Source: Prosapia bicincta (Eukaryota > Arthropoda > Insecta > Hemiptera > Cercopidae). From it: DNA of 64,000 nt. The notes beneath the pieces were generated by a model. It saw only the letters and a program-made list of their open reading frames with translations. It was not told where the DNA came from and did no database searches. The position numbers and the translations under genes are program-made. Of this stretch, positions 58,120 through 64,000 are shown one piece after another. How positions within the stretch are numbered: the first letter of the stretch is position 1; every line of letters begins with the position of its first letter. Where the stretch lies: the NCBI GenBank assembly GCA_036971475.1, contig JBAIZL010000003.1:109111570-109175569 (forward strand), written 5' to 3'.

Positions 58120-61100
58120 ACTGTTGCAGTTCAAAATAATCTCAGAGATTTCTAAATGGTGGTCATACAAAGTTAGAGAACTGCTAACTGATGGGAAGGC
58201 CACTTTAGCTGTAAGCAAAGACCCTCACTAACCAAGGCTAAGGAACTGCTCGCACTCTTGCTTTAGGCCACTTTAGCTGTAAGCAAAAACCTTCTCTAAC
58301 TGTAGCTAAGGATCTGCTCGACCTCTTGCCTTAGGCCACGTTAGTTGTAAGCAAAGACCCTCTCTAAGTGTAGCTAAGGAACTGTTCGAACTCTTGCTTT
58401 AGGCAACTTTAACTGTAAGCAAAGATCCTCTCTAACTGTAGCTAAGGTACTGCTCGCACCCTAACCTTAGGCCACTTTAGCTGTAAGCAAATTCCTATCA
58501 AACTGTAGTTAAAGAAATGCTAACTATTGCCGTAGGCTGCTTTAGCTGTAAGCAAAGTTCCACTCTAACTTTAGCTAAGTAATTGCTCGAACTGTTGCCT
58601 TTAGCCACTTTAGTTGTAAGCAAAGATCCTCTCAAACTGTAGCTAAGGAACTGCTCAAACTCTTGCTTTAGGCAACTTTAACTGTAAGCAAAGATTCTCT
58701 CTAACTGTAGCTAAGGTACTGCTCGCACCCTAACCTTAGGCCACTTTAGCTGTAAGCAAATTCCTATCAAACTGTAGTTAAAGAAATGCTAACTATTGCC
58801 GTAGGCTGCTTTAGCTGTAAGCAAAGTTCCACTCTAACTTTAGCTAAGTAATTGCTCGAACTGTTGCCTTTAGCCACTTTAGTTGTAAGCAAAGATCCTC
58901 TCAAACTGTAGCTAAGGAACTGCTCAAACTCTTGCTTTAGGCAACTTTAACTGTAAGCAAAGATTCTCTCTAACTGTAGCTAAGGTACTGCTCGCACCCT
59001 AACCTTAGGCCACTTTAGCTGTAAGCAAATTCCTATCAAACTGTAGTTAAAGAAATGCTAACTATTGCCGTAGGCTGCTTTAGCTGTAAGCAAAGTTCCA
59101 CTCTAACTTTAGCTAAGTAATTGCTCGAACTGTTGCCTTTAGCCACTTTAGTTGTAAGCAAAGATCCTCTCAAACTGTAGCTAAGGAACTGCTCAAACTC
59201 TTGCTTTAGGCAACTTTAACTGTAAGCAAAGATTCTCTCTAACTGTAGCTAAGGTACTGCTCGCACCCTAACCTTAGGCCACTTTAGCTGTAAGCAAATT
59301 CCTATCAAACTGTAGTTAAAGAAATGCTAACTATTGCCGTAGGCTGCTTTAGCTGTAAGCAAAGTTCCACTCTAACTTTAGCTAAGTAATTGCTCGAACT
59401 GTTGCCTTTAGCCACTTTAGTTGTAAGCAAAGATCCTCTCAAACTGTAGCTAAGGAACTGCTCAAACTCTTGCTTTAGGCAACTTTAACTGTAAGCAAAG
59501 ATTATCTCTAACTGTAGCTAAGGTACTGCTCGCACCCTAACCTTAGGCCACTTTAGCTGTAAGCAAATTCCTATCAAACTGTAGTTAAAGAAATGCTAAC
59601 TATTGCCGTAGGCTGCTTTAGCTGTAAGCAAAGTTCCTCTCTAACTTTAGCTAAGTAATTGCTCGAACTGTTGCCTTTAGCCACATTAGTTGTAAGCCAA
59701 GATCCTCTCTAACTGTAGCTTAGGAACTGCTCGCACTCTTGCCTTTGGACACATTAATTGTAAGCAAAGACCCACGCTAACTGTAGCTAAGGAACTGCTC
59801 GAACTCCTGTCGTAGGCTGATTTAGCTGTAATCAAAGATCCTCTCTAAATGTAGCTAAGGAACTGCTAACTGTTGCCGAAGGCTGCTTCAAGTGTAAGCA
59901 AAGTTCCTATCATACTGTAACTAAGTAATTGTTCGAACTGTTGTCTTTAGCCACATTAGCTGTAAGAAAGATCTTCTCCAACTGTAGCTAAGGAACTGCT
60001 AGAATTCATGTCTCAGGCAACTTTAACGGTAAGCAAAGACCCTCACTAACCATAGTCAAGGAACTGCTAGAACTCTTGAATTAGGCCACTTTAGCTGTAG
60101 GGTAAGGTCATATCTAACTGTAGCTAAGGAACTGCACGAACGTTTGTCTTAGGAAACTTTAGCTGTAAGCAAAGATCCTCTCAAACTATAGCATAGGAAC
60201 TGCTCGAACTCCAGTCTTAGGCCGATTTAGCTGTAAGCAAAGGCCCTCTCTAACTGTAGTTAAGGAACTGCAATGAACTTTTGTCTTAGGAAACTTTAGC
60301 TGTAAGCAATGATCCACTCAAACTGTAGCTTAAGAACTGCTCGCACTCTTGACTTAGGACACTTTAACTGTAAGTAAAGATCCTCTCAAACTGTAGCATA
60401 GGAACTGCTCGAACTCCAGTCTTAGGCCGATTTAGCTGTAAGCAAAGACCCTCTCAAACTGTAGCTAACGGTCTGCTCGACCTCTTGCCTTAGGCCACGT
60501 TAGTTGTAAGGAAAGACCCTCTCTAACTGTAGTTAAGGAACTGCACGAACTTTTGTCTTAGGAAACTTTAGCTGGAAGCAATGATCCACTCAAACTGTAG
60601 CTTAAGAACTGCTCGCACTCTTGACTTAGGACACTTTAACTGTAAGCAAAGACCTTCTCTAACTGTAGCATAGGAACTGCTCGAACTCCAGTCTTAGGCC
60701 GATTTTGCTGTAAGCAAAGACCCTCTCAAACTGTTGCTAACGGTCTGCTCGACCTCTTGGCTTAGGCCACGTTAGTTGTAAGCAAAGACTTTCTCTAACT
60801 TTAGCTAAGGAATTGCTCGAACTCTTAACTTAGGCCACTTTAGCTGTATGCAAAGACCCTCTCTAACTGTAGTTAAGGATCTGCTCGACTTCTTGCCTTG
60901 GGCCACGTTAGCTGTAAGCAAAGATCCTCTCTAACTGTAGCTAAGGAACTGCTCCAACTCTTGCCTTAGGCCACGTAAACTGTAAGCAAAGATCCTCTCT
61001 AACTGTAGCTTAGGAACTGCTCGCACTCTTGCCTTTGGACACATTAATTGTAAGCAAAGACCCTCGCTAACTGTAGCTAAGGAACTGCTCGAACTCCTGT

Positions 61101-64000
61101 CGTAGGTCGATTTAGCTGTAAGCAAAGACCCTCTCAAACTGTAGCTAACGGTCTGCTCGACCTCTTGCCTTAGGCCACGTTAGTTGTAAGGAAAGACCCT
61201 CTCTAACTGTAGTTAAGGAACTGCACGAACTTTTGTCTTAGGAAACTTTAGCTGTAAGCAATGATCCACTCAAACTGTAGCTTAAGAACTGCTCACACTC
61301 TTGACTTAGGACACTTTAACTGTAAGCAAAGACCTTCTCTAACTGTACCATAGGAACCGCTCGAACTCCAGTCTTAGGCCGATTTCGCTGTAAGCAAAGA
61401 CCCTCTCAAACTGTTGCTAACGGTCTGCTCGACCTCTTGGCTTAGGCCACGTTAGTTGTAAGCAAAGACTTTCTCTAACTTTAGCTAAGGAACTGCTCAA
61501 ACTCTTGCTTTAGGCAACTTTAACTGTAAGCAAAGATTCTCTCTAACTGTAGCTAAGGTACTGCTCGCACCCTAACCTTAGGCCACTTTAGCTGTAAGCA
61601 AATTCCTATCAAACTGTAGTTAAAGAAATGCTAACTATTGCCGTAGGCTGCTTTAGCTGTAAGCAAAGTTCCACTCTAACTTTAGCTAAGTAATTGCTCG
61701 AACTGTTGCCTTTAGCCACTTTAGTTGTAAGCAAAGATCCTCTCAAACTGTAGCTAAGGAACTGCTCAAACTCTTGCTTTAGGCAACTTTAACTGTAAGC
61801 AAAGATTCTCTCTAACTGTAGCTAAGGTACTGCTCGCACCCTAACCTTAGGCCACTTTAGCTGTAAGCAAATTCCTATCAAACTGTAGTTAAAGAAATGC
61901 TAACTATTGCCGTAGGCTGCTTTAGCTGTAAGCAAAGTTCCACTCTAACTTTAGCTAAGTAATTGCTCGAACTGTTGCCTTTAGCCACTTTAGTTGTAAG
62001 CAAAGATCCTCTCAAACTGTAGCTAAGGAACTGCTCAAACTCTTGCTTTAGGCAACTTTAACTGTAAGCAAAGATTCTCTCTAACTGTAGCTAAGGTACT
62101 GCTCGCACCCTAACCTTAGGCCACTTTAGCTGTAAGCAAATTCCTATCAAACTGTAGTTAAAGAAATGCTAACTATTGCCGTAGGCTGCTTTAGCTGTAA
62201 GCAAAGTTCCACTCTAACTTTAGCTAAGTAATTGCTCGAACTGTTGCCTTTAGCCACTTTAGTTGTAAGCAAAGATCCTCTCAAACTGTAGCTAAGGAAC
62301 TGCTCAAACTCTTGCTTTAGGCAACTTTAACTGTAAGCAAAGATTATCTCTAACTGTAGCTAAGGTACTGCTCGCACCCTAACCTTAGGCCACTTTAGCT
62401 GTAAGCAAATTCCTATCAAACTGTAGTTAAAGAAATGCTAACTATTGCCGTAGGCTGCTTTAGCTGTAAGCAAAGTTCCTCTCTAACTTTAGCTAAGTAA
62501 TTGCTCGAACTGTTGCCTTTAGCCACATTAGTTGTAAGCCAAGATCCTCTCTAACTGTAGCTTAGGAACTGCTCGCACTCTTGCCTTTGGACACATTAAT
62601 TGTAAGCAAAGACCCACGCTAACTGTAGCTAAGGAACTGCTCGAACTCCTGTCGTAGGCTGATTTAGCTGTAATCAAAGATCCTCTCTAAATGTAGCTAA
62701 GGAACTGCTAACTGTTGCCGAAGGCTGCTTCAAGTGTAAGCAAAGTTCCTATCATACTGTAACTAAGTAATTGTTCGAACTGTTGTCTTTAGCCACATTA
62801 GCTGTAAGAAAGATCTTCTCCAACTGTAGCTAAGGAACTGCTAGAATTCATGTCTCAGGCAACTTTAACGGTAAGCAAAGACCCTCACTAACCATAGTCA
62901 AGGAACTGCTAGAACTCTTGAATTAGGCCACTTTAGCTGTAGGGTAAGGTCATATCTAACTGTAGCTAAGGAACTGCACGAACGTTTGTCTTAGGAAACT
63001 TTAGCTGTAAGCAAAGATCCTCTCAAACTATAGCATAGGAACTGCTCGAACTCCAGTCTTAGGCCGATTTAGCTGTAAGCAAAGGCCCTCTCTAACTGTA
63101 GTTAAGGAACTGCAATGAACTTTTGTCTTAGGAAACTTTAGCTGTAAGCAATGATCCACTCAAACTGTAGCTTAAGAACTGCTCGCACTCTTGACTTAGG
63201 ACACTTTAACTGTAAGTAAAGATCCTCTCAAACTGTAGCATAGGAACTGCTCGAACTCCAGTCTTAGGCCGATTTAGCTGTAAGCAAAGACCCTCTCAAA
63301 CTGTAGCTAACGGTCTGCTCGACCTCTTGCCTTAGGCCACGTTAGTTGTAAGGAAAGACCCTCTCTAACTGTAGTTAAGGAACTGCACGAACTTTTGTCT
63401 TAGGAAACTTTAGCTGGAAGCAATGATCCACTCAAACTGTAGCTTAAGAACTGCTCGCACTCTTGACTTAGGACACTTTAACTGTAAGCAAAGACCTTCT
63501 CTAACTGTAGCATAGGAACTGCTCGAACTCCAGTCTTAGGCCGATTTTGCTGTAAGCAAAGACCCTCTCAAACTGTTGCTAACGGTCTGCTCGACCTCTT
63601 GGCTTAGGCCACGTTAGTTGTAAGCAAAGACTTTCTCTAACTTTAGCTAAGGAATTGCTCGAACTCTTAACTTAGGCCACTTTAGCTGTATGCAAAGACC
63701 CTCTCTAACTGTAGTTAAGGATCTGCTCGACTTCTTGCCTTGGGCCACGTTAGCTGTAAGCAAAGATCCTCTCTAACTGTAGCTAAGGAACTGCTCCAAC
63801 TCTTGCCTTAGGCCACGTAAACTGTAAGCAAAGATCCTCTCTAACTGTAGCTTAGGAACTGCTCGCACTCTTGCCTTTGGACACATTAATTGTAAGCAAA
63901 GACCCTCGCTAACTGTAGCTAAGGAACTGCTCGAACTCCTGTCGTAGGTCGATTTAGCTGTAAGCAAAGACCCTCTCAAACTGTAGCTAACGGTCTGCTC
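58120..64000. repeat. 67-bp tandem satellite with nested higher-order structure, runs off the window
   Basis: The basic unit is about 67 bp: tgctcgaactcttgcc, ttaggccactttagctgtaa, gcaaagatcctctctaactg, tagctaaggaac. A four-unit block of 269 bp repeats from 58444 (aaggtactgctcgcaccc at 58444, 58713, 58982, 59251, 59520) and again from 61555 (61555, 61824, 62093, 62362). A larger block of 2842 bp, from about 58640 to 61481, repeats from about 61482 to the window end, with chance ORFs at 60931 and 63773 showing the same offset. Open frames here are repeat artefacts. Confidence 0.95.
58640..64000. repeat. 2842-bp higher-order duplication inside the 67-bp satellite
   Basis: The copy from 61482 onward follows the order of variant monomers of the first copy, including rare variants such as gattatctc at about 59500 and 62343. 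The second copy is cut by the window edge at 64000, which corresponds to 61158 in the first copy. No difference was noticed in the parts compared by eye. Confidence 0.85.

Noticed and set aside
60931..63979. Paired 68-codon ORFs at 60931 and 63773
   Set aside because: They are part of the 67-bp satellite, one 2842-bp period apart.

Overview
This window is eukaryotic and looks like repeat-rich, probably heterochromatic or pericentromeric DNA from an arthropod, most likely an insect. The main support is the set of Jockey-clade and LOA/I-group non-LTR retrotransposons. Species cannot be assigned. No bacterial-style genes, operons or CRISPR arrays are present. Nearly every coding trace is a broken retroelement; the exceptions are a small exon-like module and one unidentified coding remnant.

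Layout. 1-3787: minus-strand Jockey-like pieces, two partial copies joined head to tail. 3788-21460: tandem satellite of about 376 bp with two nested higher-order periods (3997 bp and 2999 bp), interrupted at 5683-6040 by a 5S rRNA/LINE-tail chimeric retroposon with a 14-bp target-site duplication. 21461-22083: internally deleted Jockey fragment. 22084-26670: decayed LOA/I-group LINE with endonuclease, RT and RNase H. 26671-38040 and 41381-45300: partial copies of an AT-rich unit that carries a short exon-like segment ('exon A', seven copies). 38041-39615: a 60-bp coding repeat and unidentified protein remnant. 39620-41380: Jockey fragment. 45310-46285: Penelope-like RT remnant. 46291-47837: two Jockey insertions, one of them 3' tail only with its own target-site duplication. 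48006-49370: two minisatellites. 49626-50270: dispersed repeat, also found at 31205-32045. 50273-52155: Jockey copy preserving the ORF1 zinc knuckles. 52160-58120: the fullest copy of the AT-rich unit, with the only open exon A (55177-55273) and a second exon-like segment B (56449-56544). 58120-64000: 67-bp satellite with 269-bp and 2842-bp higher-order periods.

How the parts relate. The Jockey-like LINE ends in a roughly 190-240-bp 3' tail. The 5S chimera carries the same tail, which makes this LINE its likely source of reverse transcriptase. The AT-rich unit, its exon A copies, CA tracts and 67-bp repeat appear to have been copied as blocks by local segmental duplication, then broken by insertions and deletions. 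The strongest leads are the 5S-LINE chimera, the amplified exon-like module and the nested satellite hierarchies. I do not see a clearly novel functional system.
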